Source: Zoogloea sp021286885 (GTDB lineage Bacteria > Pseudomonadota > Gammaproteobacteria > Burkholderiales > Rhodocyclaceae). Taken from it: a stretch of 64,000 nt of DNA. The stretch is taken from NCBI RefSeq assembly GCF_041915215.1, contig NZ_JAYSBV010000012.1; one strand, given 5' to 3'. The notes beneath the pieces were generated by a model. The model did no database searches. It was not told the origin of the DNA and saw nothing but the letters and a program-made list of their open reading frames with translations. Below are positions 16,514-24,880 of this stretch, one piece after another. A program made the position numbers and the translations under genes. Every line of letters begins with the position of its first letter. Positions within the stretch are counted from its first letter, which is position 1.

Positions 16514-17896
16514 ATGAACTACAGCTGCAATCTGGGCGTACGCCGCTACGTCTTCCCCGACCTGAAAACGGTACTGGCCAAAGCCAGCCCGGCCCGCTCC
16601 GGCGACATGCTCGCCGGGGTCGCGGCGGCCAGCGAAGAAGAACGGATGGCCGCTCGCCTCGTGCTCGCCGACATCCCCCTGGTGCGCTTTCTGCACGAGG
16701 CGGTGGTGCCCTACGAGCGCGACGAGGTGACCCGGCTGATCATCGACGGTCACGATGCCACCGCCTTCGGGCCGGTGGCGATGCTGAGCGTCGGGGAGTT
16801 CCGGGACTGGCTCTTGTCTGATAACGCCGACAGCATCGCCCTCGCCGCCCTCGCCCCCGGGCTCACCCCCGAAATGGTGGCGGCGGTGAGCAAGCTGATG
16901 CGCAACCAGGATCTGATCCTGGTGGCCGCCAAATGCCAGGTGGTGACCCGCTTCCGCAACACCCTGGGGCTGCCGGGCCGGCTCGCCGTGCGGCTCCAGC
17001 CCAACCACCCCACCGACGACCCCCGGGGCATCGCCGCCTCCATGCTGGACGGGCTGCTCTACGGGGTGGGCGATGCGGTGATCGGCATCAACCCGGCCAC
17101 CGACAGCCTGCCCGCCATCACCACCCTGCTCAAACTGATCGACGATTTCCGCCAGCAGTACGAGGTGCCCACCCAGAGCTGCGTGCTGACCCATGTCACC
17201 AACAGCATCCGGGCCATCGAAAACGGCGCGCCGCTGGATCTGGTGTTCCAATCGATTGGCGGCACCGAAGGCGTCAATCGCAGCTTCGGCGTGACCACGG
17301 CCATTCTGGACGAAGCCTGGGATGCCGCCCTGTCCCTCAAACGCGGCACCGTGGGGCAGAACGTGATGTACTTTGAAACCGGCCAGGGTAGCGCCCTTTC
17401 GGCCAACGCCCACCATGGCGCCGACCAGCAGACCCTGGAAGCCCGGGCCTACGCCCTCGCCCGCCGCTACCAGCCCCTGCTGGTGAATACCGTGGTCGGC
17501 TTCATCGGCCCCGAATACCTCTACGACGGCAAGCAGATCATCCGCGCCGGGCTGGAGGATCACTTCTGCGGCAAGCTGCTGGGCCTGCCCATGGGCTGCG
17601 ACATCTGCTACACCAACCATGCCGAGGCCGACCAGGACGACATGGACACCCTGCTCACCCTGCTCGGGGTGGCGGGCATCAACTTCATCATCGGGGTGCC
17701 GGGGGCGGACGACATCATGCTCAATTACCAGAGCACCTCCTTCCACGACGCCCTCTACCTGCGCCGCATCCTCAACCGCCGGCGGGCCCCCGAGTTCGAA
17801 GACTGGCTCGAACGGATGGGCATCACCGATTACCGGGGCCAGCTCCTGCCCCCGGGCGCCGACCAGCCCCTGCTCGCCCTGGCCGAGCGGATCTGA
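16514..17896 (+). CDS. eutB: ethanolamine ammonia-lyase large subunit
   Basis: EutB is the catalytic alpha subunit of the adenosylcobalamin-dependent lyase that converts ethanolamine to acetaldehyde and ammonia. The 460-residue length agrees with the usual 453-465. Family segments are plain: LADIPLVRFLHEAVVPYE, RLQPNHPTDDPRGIAA, DLVFQSIGGTEGVN, and the late QDDMDTLLTLLGVAG. GGAG precedes the ATG. It is followed 38 bp downstream by eutC, its partner subunit. Cobalamin supply genes are not in the window. Confidence 0.97.
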   Translation: MNYSCNLGVRRYVFPDLKTVLAKASPARSGDMLAGVAAASEEERMAARLVLADIPLVRFLHEAVVPYERDEVTRLIIDGHDATAFGPVAMLSVGEFRDWLLSDNADSIALAALAPGLTPEMVAAVSKLMRNQDLILVAAKCQVVTRFRNTLGLPGRLAVRLQPNHPTDDPRGIAASMLDGLLYGVGDAVIGINPATDSLPAITTLLKLIDDFRQQYEVPTQSCVLTHVTNSIRAIENGAPLDLVFQSIGGTEGVNRSFGVTTAILDEAWDAALSLKRGTVGQNVMYFETGQGSALSANAHHGADQQTLEARAYALARRYQPLLVNTVVGFIGPEYLYDGKQIIRAGLEDHFCGKLLGLPMGCDICYTNHAEADQDDMDTLLTLLGVAGINFIIGVPGADDIMLNYQSTSFHDALYLRRILNRRRAPEFEDWLERMGITDYRGQLLPPGADQPLLALAERI

Positions 17897-17934
17897 CCAC
17901 TGCCCCCCCACGCCCCATGCCCCAAGGACAGGCC

Positions 17935-18738
17935 ATGAACAAGCCCGCCATCATCACCCCCGACCCCTGGCAGCGCCTGCAAAGCCTCACCCGCGCCCGA
18001 CTCGCCCTGGGCCGGGCCGGGGTCAGCCTGCCCACCCGCGAAGTGCTGCGCTTTGGCACCGCCCACGCCCAGGCCCGGGATGCCGTCCACCAGGCCCTGG
18101 ATGTGGAAGGCCTGCAGCAAGAACTGCGGGCCAGCGGCTTCAAGCCCCTGCACGTGCATAGCCAGGCGCCCGACCGGGTCACCTACCTGCGCCGCCCGGA
18201 CTGGGGGCGCAGCCTGGCGCCCGCGAGTGCCGATACCCTGGGCGCCATCGCCCCCCAGGCCTGGCCCCGCCCTCCGGCACTGGCCATCGTGGTGGCCGAC
18301 GGGCTCTCGTCCCTCGCCACCCGCAGCCACGCCCAACCCCTGCTCCAGGCCCTGCTGCCGTACTTTCCGGATCTGCGCGAGATGCCGGTGGTGATCGCCA
18401 CCCAGGCCCGGGTCGCCCTGGGCGATGAAATCGGCCACCTGCTGCGGGCCGAACACGTGGTGGTGATGATCGGCGAACGCCCCGGGCTCTCATCCCCCGA
18501 CAGTCTGGGCCTCTACCTCACCGCCGCGCCCCGCCCGGGGCTGACCGACGCTTACCGGAACTGCATCTCCAACGTGCGCCCGGAAGGGCTCAACTACCCG
18601 GAAGCCGCCCGCAAGCTGGCCTTTCTGATCGCCGGCGCCCGCCGCCTGGGGCGTACCGGCGTGGATCTGAAGGACGACAGCGACGCCCCCGCCCTGGCTG
18701 CCGACACCCCAGAAACGCCCCTGCTGGCCAGCACCTGA
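17935..18738 (+). CDS. eutC: ethanolamine ammonia-lyase small subunit
   Basis: EutC is the beta subunit of ethanolamine ammonia-lyase and helps bind adenosylcobalamin. The product is 267 residues, somewhat shorter than the roughly 295 of enterobacteria because the N-terminal extension is reduced. Conserved pieces include DGLSS in the middle, VVVMIGERPGLSSPDSLGLY, and SNVRPEGLNYPEAA. The ATG at 17935 has AAGGACA upstream and is preferred over the in-frame start 18 bases earlier. It is coupled to eutB in the same operon. Confidence 0.95.
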   Translation: MNKPAIITPDPWQRLQSLTRARLALGRAGVSLPTREVLRFGTAHAQARDAVHQALDVEGLQQELRASGFKPLHVHSQAPDRVTYLRRPDWGRSLAPASADTLGAIAPQAWPRPPALAIVVADGLSSLATRSHAQPLLQALLPYFPDLREMPVVIATQARVALGDEIGHLLRAEHVVVMIGERPGLSSPDSLGLYLTAAPRPGLTDAYRNCISNVRPEGLNYPEAARKLAFLIAGARRLGRTGVDLKDDSDAPALAADTPETPLLAST

Positions 18739-18802
18739 CACACCACATTTGCCCCCCTCGCCCGCCTTTTTTGATGCTTTGCCCTTTTTGAAGGAGAACA
18801 CC

Positions 18803-19666
18803 ATGATCCGCCCCGCCCTGCGTCCCCTCTCCGCCCTGATCGCCCTCGCCTGTCTGGGCGCCGCCGGCAGCAGCCGTGCCGCCGACGCCCCCGCCGATGC
18901 GCCCGCATCGGCCTGGACGGTGCCGGTGAGTGTGAGTCTGGTGAGCGATTACATCTTCCGGGGCCAGTCCCAGACCTGGGGCAAGCCGGCCCTGCAGCTG
19001 AGCGTGGAAGCCGACCACGCCTCCGGCGCCTATGTGGGCTTTGCCGCCTCCAATGTCTCCAGCCACTGGCTGCCCGGTGCCACTGTGGAAACCGACTTTT
19101 TCGGCGGCTTCCGGGGCAAACTCTCCGAGCCGGTGGGCTACGACGTGGGCCTGATCTACTACGCCTACCCGGGCGCCGACTGGAAGGATTCCTGGTTTGA
19201 TGGCTACAACAAGGGCAACAGCCTCAACACCGCCGAGGCCTATGTCTCGATCAGCTACGACTGGCTGAGCTTCAAGACCGGCCGCACCCTCACCGAATAC
19301 TTTGGCTGGAGCACCAACAATTCCCCGGTAGCGGGTGGCTTCAACGGCAACCCGGCGGCCGGCGTCACCGGCAGCACCCGGGGTTCGTATTTTTATGAAC
19401 TGAACGCCAGCAAGGACGTGGCCGAAGGCTGGAACCTGAGCGGCCAGATCGGGCGCCAGGTGATTGCCCACGCTACCGGGCTGGACATCACCTATTACAA
19501 GCTGGGCCTCACCCGCGCCCTGCCCGACGGCTGGAGCGCCGGAGCCTTCTACTCCGCCTCCAGCCAGCCCAAGGCTTACGACCGCTTCCTGAGCCTGGAC
19601 AACGGCCACTCGGAATCCAACATCGCCCGCAACAAGGTATTCGTGAGTCTGAGCAAGGCGTTCTGA
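18803..19666 (+). CDS. TorF-family putative outer-membrane porin
   Basis: The 287-residue protein has a signal peptide (about residues 1-28, ending SSRAADA) and a beta-barrel-like mature part with alternating aromatic strands. It opens with the family mark VSLVSDYIFRGQSQTWGKPA and ends in an aromatic C-terminal residue (SLSKAF), as outer-membrane barrels do. This matches TIGR02001, an uncharacterised porin group. AAGGAG precedes the ATG. It lies 64 bp after eutC with no terminator between, so it may be cotranscribed and help ethanolamine cross the outer membrane; that link is positional only. Confidence 0.85.
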   Translation: MIRPALRPLSALIALACLGAAGSSRAADAPADAPASAWTVPVSVSLVSDYIFRGQSQTWGKPALQLSVEADHASGAYVGFAASNVSSHWLPGATVETDFFGGFRGKLSEPVGYDVGLIYYAYPGADWKDSWFDGYNKGNSLNTAEAYVSISYDWLSFKTGRTLTEYFGWSTNNSPVAGGFNGNPAAGVTGSTRGSYFYELNASKDVAEGWNLSGQIGRQVIAHATGLDITYYKLGLTRALPDGWSAGAFYSASSQPKAYDRFLSLDNGHSESNIARNKVFVSLSKAF

Positions 19667-19709
19667 GCCACTCAACTCAACTCAACTTAACCCAACCCAG
19701 CTCAGCACC

Positions 19710-19735
19710 GCCACGTACCCCTCGGGGTACGTGGC
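19710..19735. terminator. 12-bp palindromic hairpin between converging genes
   Basis: GCCACGTACCCC (19710-19721) and GGGGTACGTGGC (19724-19735) form a perfect inverted repeat with a two-base gap. It lies between the porin stop (plus strand) and the stop of the small lipoprotein (minus strand), directly against the latter. There is no T-run on either side, so it would be a weak or factor-assisted bidirectional terminator. Confidence 0.5.
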
Positions 19736-19912
19736 TTAGCAATTCCCCTTCTTGGCCTGACCCGGCGGGCAAAAATCCCCACCACCACGATGGCCCCCGC
19801 TGCCACCTCGGTTCGGGTCCACAATCACGGCGCCACCCGGGGTGTATACCGCGCAGCCCCCCAACAGATTCAAAAAACTCGCCACAGCAGCCAGCATCAG
19901 CACTTTTTTCAT
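19736..19912 (-). CDS. 58-residue small lipoprotein
   Basis: This short gene encodes a signal segment with lipobox (LLGGC, Cys 20) followed by a glycine-, proline- and histidine-rich mature peptide of about 39 residues. It ends DFCPPGQAKKGNC, with two further cysteines. An upstream GAGGGA ribosome site seven bases before the ATG supports translation. A lipobox, a compact cysteine-bearing tail and a hairpin right after the stop make a chance frame unlikely. I have no function to offer. It is divergent from the glycan island and converges on the porin. Confidence 0.7.
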   Translation of the reverse strand: MKKVLMLAAVASFLNLLGGCAVYTPGGAVIVDPNRGGSGGHRGGGDFCPPGQAKKGNC

Positions 19913-20122
19913 TATTTATCCCTCATCGCATTGATTGTGTGGAATGGATCAGACAGCACCCATCCTGCCACGAGTCATTAAAAAGCACATCTCCAAACAC
20001 CGCCATCCAGGGCCAGAGGCAGCGGTCTCCCCACCAAAATACCCCCCTTTCCTCCCCCTGTTCTCCCCTAAGCCCAAGGGCGCCGATATCTAAGATTGCT
20101 GCAACCCTTCCAAGGAGCAGCA
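19913..20122 (+). other. promoter region of the glycan island
   Basis: These 210 bp separate the divergent small lipoprotein gene and rfbF. There is no coding frame I trust and no strong hairpin, and I did not find an ops/JUMPstart-like element. Promoters for both directions must lie here, but I cannot place them with confidence. Confidence 0.3.
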
Positions 20123-20893
20123 ATGAAGGCCGTGATCCTCGCGGGTGGCCTGGGCACCCGTCTTAGCGAAGAAACCGTCTCCCGCCCCAAGCCCATGGTG
20201 AACATCGGGGGGCGTCCCATCCTGTGGCACATCATGAAGATCTACTCCAGTCATGGCATCCATGACTTCGTGATCTGCTGCGGCTACATGGGCTACGTGA
20301 TCAAAGAGTATTTCGCCAACTACTTCCTGCACATGTCGGACGTCACCTTCGACATGAGCAACAACCAGATGGAAATCCACGAGCACCACGCCGAGCCGTG
20401 GCGCATCACCCTCGTGGATACCGGCGACCAGACCCAGACCGGCGGCCGCCTGGCCCGGGTGAAGCAGTACGTGAAGAACGAAGAGATGTTCTGCTTCACC
20501 TACGGCGACGGGCTGGCCGACATCGATGTGCGGGCCGAAATCGACTTCCACCGACGCCACGGCAAGCCCGCCACGGTGGCCGCCGTCCAACCCCCGGGGC
20601 GCTTCGGCTCGCTCCAGCTGGACGGGCCCGATGTGAGCGCGTTTGTCGAAAAGCCCCTGGGCGACGGCGGCTTCATCAACGGCGGCTTTTTCGTGCTCAA
20701 CCCCGGAGTGCTGGATCTGATCGACGGCGATCACAGCGTCTGGGAAGGCGACGTGCTCGCCCGCCTGATCGAACGCCACGAGCTGGCCGCCTTCCAGCAC
20801 AACGGCTTCTGGCGCCCCATGGACACCCTGCGGGACAAGTCCTACCTCGAAGAACTCTGGAACACCGGGAGCGCCCCATGGAAAACCTGGTGA
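20123..20893 (+). CDS. rfbF: glucose-1-phosphate cytidylyltransferase
   Basis: This enzyme (also called DdhA) makes CDP-glucose from CTP and glucose 1-phosphate, the first step to CDP-3,6-dideoxyhexoses. The 256-residue protein opens with the nucleotidyltransferase signature AVILAGGLGTRLSEETVSRPKPM, interrupted here by no gaps, and has the family block GGRPILWHIMK. The ATG at 20123 has AAGGAG seven bases upstream. It overlaps rfbG by 16 bp. This is the first gene of the glycan island. Confidence 0.96.
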   Translation: MKAVILAGGLGTRLSEETVSRPKPMVNIGGRPILWHIMKIYSSHGIHDFVICCGYMGYVIKEYFANYFLHMSDVTFDMSNNQMEIHEHHAEPWRITLVDTGDQTQTGGRLARVKQYVKNEEMFCFTYGDGLADIDVRAEIDFHRRHGKPATVAAVQPPGRFGSLQLDGPDVSAFVEKPLGDGGFINGGFFVLNPGVLDLIDGDHSVWEGDVLARLIERHELAAFQHNGFWRPMDTLRDKSYLEELWNTGSAPWKTW

Positions 20894-22014
20894 CGCCTCT
20901 TGTAGATCCGGGCTTCTGGGCCGGGCGGCGGGTATTTCTCACCGGCCACACCGGCTTCAAGGGCAGCTGGCTCGCCCTGTGGCTGCACCAGATGGGCGCA
21001 GAGGTGCAGGGCTATGCCCTCGCCCCGCCCAACAGCCCCAATCTGTTTGCCCTGGCGGGCATCAGCGAGCTGCTCCACAACCGGATCGGCGATCTGCGCG
21101 ACGGTGCTCACCTGCGGGCCTGCCTCACCAGCTTCGCCCCGGAAGTGGTGCTCCACCTGGGTGCCCAGGCGCTGGTGTCGGAAGGCTATGCCGACCCGGT
21201 GGGCACCTTCGCCACCAATGTCCAGGGCACCGTGAACCTGCTCGAAGCCGTGCGCTACTGCCCCAGCGTGGGTGCCGTGGTGGTGGTGAGCAGCGACAAG
21301 TGCTACGAAAACCGCGAATACACCGCCACCGACCGGGGCTATCACGAAGATGACCCCATGGGCGGCTACGACCCCTATTCGGCCAGCAAGGGCTGCACCG
21401 AACTGGTCGCCTCTGCCTACCGGCGCTCGTTTCTGCTGCAACGGGGCGTGCCCCTGGCCAGCGCCCGGGCCGGCAACGTGATCGGTGGCGGCGACTGGAG
21501 CCCTGCCCGGCTGGTGCCGGACGTGCTCGCTGCCTTCAGCGCCGGCCGCCCGGTGCTGCTGCGCAACCCGGACGGCGTGCGCCCCTGGCAGCACGTGCTC
21601 GAACCCCTGGCCGGCTACCTGGCCCTGGCCCAGCGCCTGCACCAGGAAGGCGCCCCCTGGGCCGAAGGCTGGAACTTTGGCCCCGACCCGGCGGATGCCC
21701 GGAGCGTGGGCTGGGTGGTGGAACACCTGGCCCGGGCCTGGGGCCCGGATGCCTGCTGGGACAAGGGCGATGCCCCCATCCATGAAGCTGGCACCCTGCG
21801 CCTGGATTGCCACAAGGCCCACACCCGCCTGGGCTGGCAGCCCCGCTGGGACACCGCCACCGCCCTCGACCGCAGCCTGGCCTGGTTCCGGGCCTGGCAA
21901 CAGGGCGCCGACATGCGCCAGTACAGCCGCGCCGAGATCGACGCCTACTGCGACGCTCCCGGCCTGGCCCCCACCGCCCCCACCCTCCACGGAGACACAT
22001 CATGCCCGGTCTGA
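20878..22014 (+). CDS. rfbG: CDP-glucose 4,6-dehydratase
   Basis: RfbG (DdhB) oxidises and dehydrates CDP-glucose to CDP-4-keto-6-deoxyglucose. The 378-residue SDR protein has the NAD-binding motif TGHTGFKGSWL near residue 23 and the catalytic tyrosine-lysine pair in YDPYSASKG. The segment SSDKCYEN, where the family replaces the usual Thr/Ser run, is characteristic of CDP-glucose dehydratases. The start codon lies 16 bases inside rfbF and the 3' end overlaps rfbH by 13 bases, so all three are translationally linked. Confidence 0.96.
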   Translation: MENLVTPLVDPGFWAGRRVFLTGHTGFKGSWLALWLHQMGAEVQGYALAPPNSPNLFALAGISELLHNRIGDLRDGAHLRACLTSFAPEVVLHLGAQALVSEGYADPVGTFATNVQGTVNLLEAVRYCPSVGAVVVVSSDKCYENREYTATDRGYHEDDPMGGYDPYSASKGCTELVASAYRRSFLLQRGVPLASARAGNVIGGGDWSPARLVPDVLAAFSAGRPVLLRNPDGVRPWQHVLEPLAGYLALAQRLHQEGAPWAEGWNFGPDPADARSVGWVVEHLARAWGPDACWDKGDAPIHEAGTLRLDCHKAHTRLGWQPRWDTATALDRSLAWFRAWQQGADMRQYSRAEIDAYCDAPGLAPTAPTLHGDTSCPV

Positions 22015-23369
22015 TCCGCTACGCCCTGCGCCCCGACGCGTCTGGCCAATGCCAACTGAACCTGCCCGAACTGGCCGGCCAGGATGTGGAAATCCTGGTG
22101 CGCCCGCGCCAGCCCGACAGCAGCGACACCCCCTGGCGCGCCGGGCGGGACAGCGTGCAGCCCTCGGGCAAGGTAATCGGCGAACCCGAAAAGAACGCCA
22201 TGATCGAAGCCGCCCTGGATGGCTGGCTCACCACCGGGCGCTTCAACGATGCGTTTGAGGAGCGCCTCGCCCGCTTTGTCGGGGTGCCCTACGCCCTCAC
22301 CGTGAATTCCGGCTCCTCGGCCAATCTGGTGGCCTTCACCACCCTGACCTCGCCCCAGCTGGGCGAACGGGCGATCCGCCCGGGGGATGAAGTCATCACC
22401 GTGGCCGCCGGCTTCCCGACCACCGTGTATCCCATCATCCAGAACGGGGCGATCCCGGTGTTCGTGGATGCCCGGCTGCCCGACTACAACATCGACGTGG
22501 CCATGCTGGAAGCGGCCCTCAGCCCCCGCACCAAGGCCATCATGGTGGCCCACACCCTGGGCAACCCCATTGATCTGGACACGATTTGCGCCTTTGCCCA
22601 GGCCCACAAGCTGTGGCTGATCGAAGACTGCTGCGATGCCCTCGGCTCCCGCTGGAAAGGCCGCCGGGTGGGGAGCTTCGGGGATCTGGCCACCCTGTCC
22701 TTCTACCCCGCCCACCACATCACCATGGGCGAAGGGGGCGCGGTGCTGACCGCCAACCCGGAGCTCAAGCGGATTGCCGAATCCTTCCGCGACTGGGGGC
22801 GGGACTGCTGGTGCAAGACCGGCTGCGACAACACCTGCGGCAAGCGCTTTGGCTGGCAGCAGGGCCGCCTGCCCGCCGGCTACGACCACAAATACACCTA
22901 CAGCCATGTGGGCTACAACCTCAAGATCACCGACATGCAGGCCGCCTGCGGGCTGGCCCAGCTGGATCGGCTGGAAGACTTCATCGCCGCCCGCAAGCGC
23001 AACTTCAACCACCTGAAGGCGGCCCTGGCCGATTGCACCGACTTTTTGATCCTGCCCGAAGCCACCCCGGGCAGCGATCCGGCGTGGTTCGGCTTCCCCA
23101 TCACCCTCAAGCCTGAAGCCGGGGTGAACCGGGTGGATCTGGTCCAGTACCTGGATCAGCACAAAATCGGCACCCGGCTGCTGTTTGCCGGCAACCTGAT
23201 CCGCCAGCCGGCCATGGCCGGGCGGGATTACCGGGTGATCGGCACCCTGCCGGTGGCCGACCAGATCATGCGCGACACCTTCTGGATCGGCGTGTGGCCC
23301 GGCCTCAGCCGGGAGCAGCTGGACTATGCCGTGCATCACATCAAGACCTTCCTGGGAGTCGAATTATGA
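22002..23369 (+). CDS. rfbH: CDP-4-keto-6-deoxyglucose 3-dehydratase (E1)
   Basis: RfbH (DdhC, E1) removes the C3 hydroxyl of CDP-4-keto-6-deoxyglucose using PMP and a [2Fe-2S] cluster. The 455-residue protein has the aminotransferase fold, but the usual PLP lysine is replaced by histidine (SFYPAHHITMGEGG), the hallmark of E1. Cluster ligands are visible in DCWCKTGCDNTCGKRF. The partner reductase (DdhD, E3) is not in the window and must be supplied from elsewhere. The first 60 or so residues extend beyond the core and are not conserved to my eye. The stop overlaps the next start (ATGA). Confidence 0.95.
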   Translation: MPGLIRYALRPDASGQCQLNLPELAGQDVEILVRPRQPDSSDTPWRAGRDSVQPSGKVIGEPEKNAMIEAALDGWLTTGRFNDAFEERLARFVGVPYALTVNSGSSANLVAFTTLTSPQLGERAIRPGDEVITVAAGFPTTVYPIIQNGAIPVFVDARLPDYNIDVAMLEAALSPRTKAIMVAHTLGNPIDLDTICAFAQAHKLWLIEDCCDALGSRWKGRRVGSFGDLATLSFYPAHHITMGEGGAVLTANPELKRIAESFRDWGRDCWCKTGCDNTCGKRFGWQQGRLPAGYDHKYTYSHVGYNLKITDMQAACGLAQLDRLEDFIAARKRNFNHLKAALADCTDFLILPEATPGSDPAWFGFPITLKPEAGVNRVDLVQYLDQHKIGTRLLFAGNLIRQPAMAGRDYRVIGTLPVADQIMRDTFWIGVWPGLSREQLDYAVHHIKTFLGVEL

Positions 23370-24862
23370 GCACCAAGCCCCTCATGGTGTTTGAAATGGC
23401 CAACAACCACATGGGCGACCTGGGCCACGGCCTGGCCACCATCCGCGCCCTGCGCGAGGCCTGCACCGGCTTCGAGGCCGATTTCGACTTCGCCTTCAAG
23501 CTCCAGTACCGGGATCTGGACACCTTCATCCACGCCTCGGTGCGCGGGCGCGAAGACGTGAAGTACGTGAAGCGCTTTGAAGAAACCCGGCTGAGCGACG
23601 CTTCCTTTCAGGAACTGGTGCGGGAAATGCGCGACAACGGCTTTCAAACCGTATGCACACCCTTCGACGAGCCCTCGGTGGACAAGATCGAAGCCCACGC
23701 CATCGAGAGCATCAAGGTCGCCAGCTGCTCCTTCACCGATTGGCCCCTGCTGGAGCGCATCGCCCAGAGCAACAAGCCGGTGATCGCCTCCACCGCCGGC
23801 GCGACGCTGGAAGAGATCGACAACGTGGTGAGCTTCTTCCTGCACCGCCACAAGCAGCTCACCCTGATGCACTGCGTGGCCGAATACCCGACCCCGGACG
23901 CCAGCCTGCAGGTGAATCAGATCGCCCTGCTCCAGGCCCGCTACCCGGACTGCCGGATCGGCTACTCCACCCACGAATCCCCCGACAACACCCTGGCGGT
24001 GGCCCTGGCCGTGGCCAAGGGCGCCCGGGTGTTCGAGAAGCATGTGGTGCTGCCCACCGCCCGCTACCCGGCCAATGCCTACTCGGCCAACCCGGCCCAG
24101 ATCCGGGCCTGGCTGGAAAGTGCGCGCCGGGCCCTGGCCATCTGCGGCAGCGCCGACCGCTACCAGCCCTCCCGCGCCGAAGAAGCCAGCCTGCACAGCC
24201 TGCGCCGGGGGGTGTTTGCCACCCGCCCCATTCCTGCCGGCACCCAGCTGACCCGGGACATGATCGAGTTTGCCTTCCCGCCGGTGGAAGGCCAGCTCAC
24301 CGCCAACGCGTGGTCCAAGTACAGCCAGTTCCGCGCCACCCAGGACATTCCTGCCGGCACCCCGGTGCTGCACATGGATCTGGCCGAAAGCCACCTGCGC
24401 AGCCAGGTGATGGGCATCGTTCAAGACGTGAAGAAGCTGCTCAAGGCCGCCCATGTGGTGATTCCGGGCAAGTCGGAACTGGAGATTTCCCACCACTTCG
24501 GGCTGGAGCGCTTTGACGACTTCGGGCTCACCATGCTCACCGTGGTGAACCGGGAATACTGCAAGAAGCTGCTGGTGCTGCTGCCGGGCCAGACCCACCC
24601 CGAGCAATACCACCTCAAGAAGGAAGAAACCTTTGTGGTGGTGCACGGCGAACTCACCCTGTGGCTCGATGGCGAAGAACGCCTGGCCCACGCCGGCGAC
24701 GTGATCACCGTGAACCGGGGCGTGCGCCACCGCTTTTACACCCGCGTGGGCGCGGTGTTCGAGGAGATTTCCTCCACCCACGAGCCCAACGACTCCTACT
24801 ACACCGACCCGGCCATTGCGCGGAACACCCAGCGCAAGACCTGGCTCACCTACTGGATGTAA
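23366..24862 (+). CDS. NeuB-family sialic acid synthase-like protein with C-terminal cupin
   Basis: Residues 1-250 form the NeuB TIM barrel that condenses PEP with an amino sugar (VFEMANNHMGDLGHG at the start, then VCTPFDEPS, KVASCSFTDWPLL, HCVAEYPTP and GYSTHESP). Residues about 285-345 form an antifreeze-like SAF domain (RGVFATRPIPAGTQLTRDMI). Residues about 380-490 are a cupin with metal-ligand pattern (HPEQYHLKKEETFVV). The product is 498 residues, longer than the roughly 345 of plain NeuB. No neuA, neuC or pse/leg genes accompany it, so the product need not be a standard nonulosonic acid. The start overlaps rfbH by 4 bp. Confidence 0.85.
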   Translation: MSTKPLMVFEMANNHMGDLGHGLATIRALREACTGFEADFDFAFKLQYRDLDTFIHASVRGREDVKYVKRFEETRLSDASFQELVREMRDNGFQTVCTPFDEPSVDKIEAHAIESIKVASCSFTDWPLLERIAQSNKPVIASTAGATLEEIDNVVSFFLHRHKQLTLMHCVAEYPTPDASLQVNQIALLQARYPDCRIGYSTHESPDNTLAVALAVAKGARVFEKHVVLPTARYPANAYSANPAQIRAWLESARRALAICGSADRYQPSRAEEASLHSLRRGVFATRPIPAGTQLTRDMIEFAFPPVEGQLTANAWSKYSQFRATQDIPAGTPVLHMDLAESHLRSQVMGIVQDVKKLLKAAHVVIPGKSELEISHHFGLERFDDFGLTMLTVVNREYCKKLLVLLPGQTHPEQYHLKKEETFVVVHGELTLWLDGEERLAHAGDVITVNRGVRHRFYTRVGAVFEEISSTHEPNDSYYTDPAIARNTQRKTWLTYWM

Positions 24863-24880
24863 GCCCGGAGACTGCCCACC

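Noticed and set aside
15044..17911. Open frame of 955 codons on the minus strand opposite the ethanolamine genes
   Set aside because: Shadow of the permease and eutB, with a composition unlike real protein.
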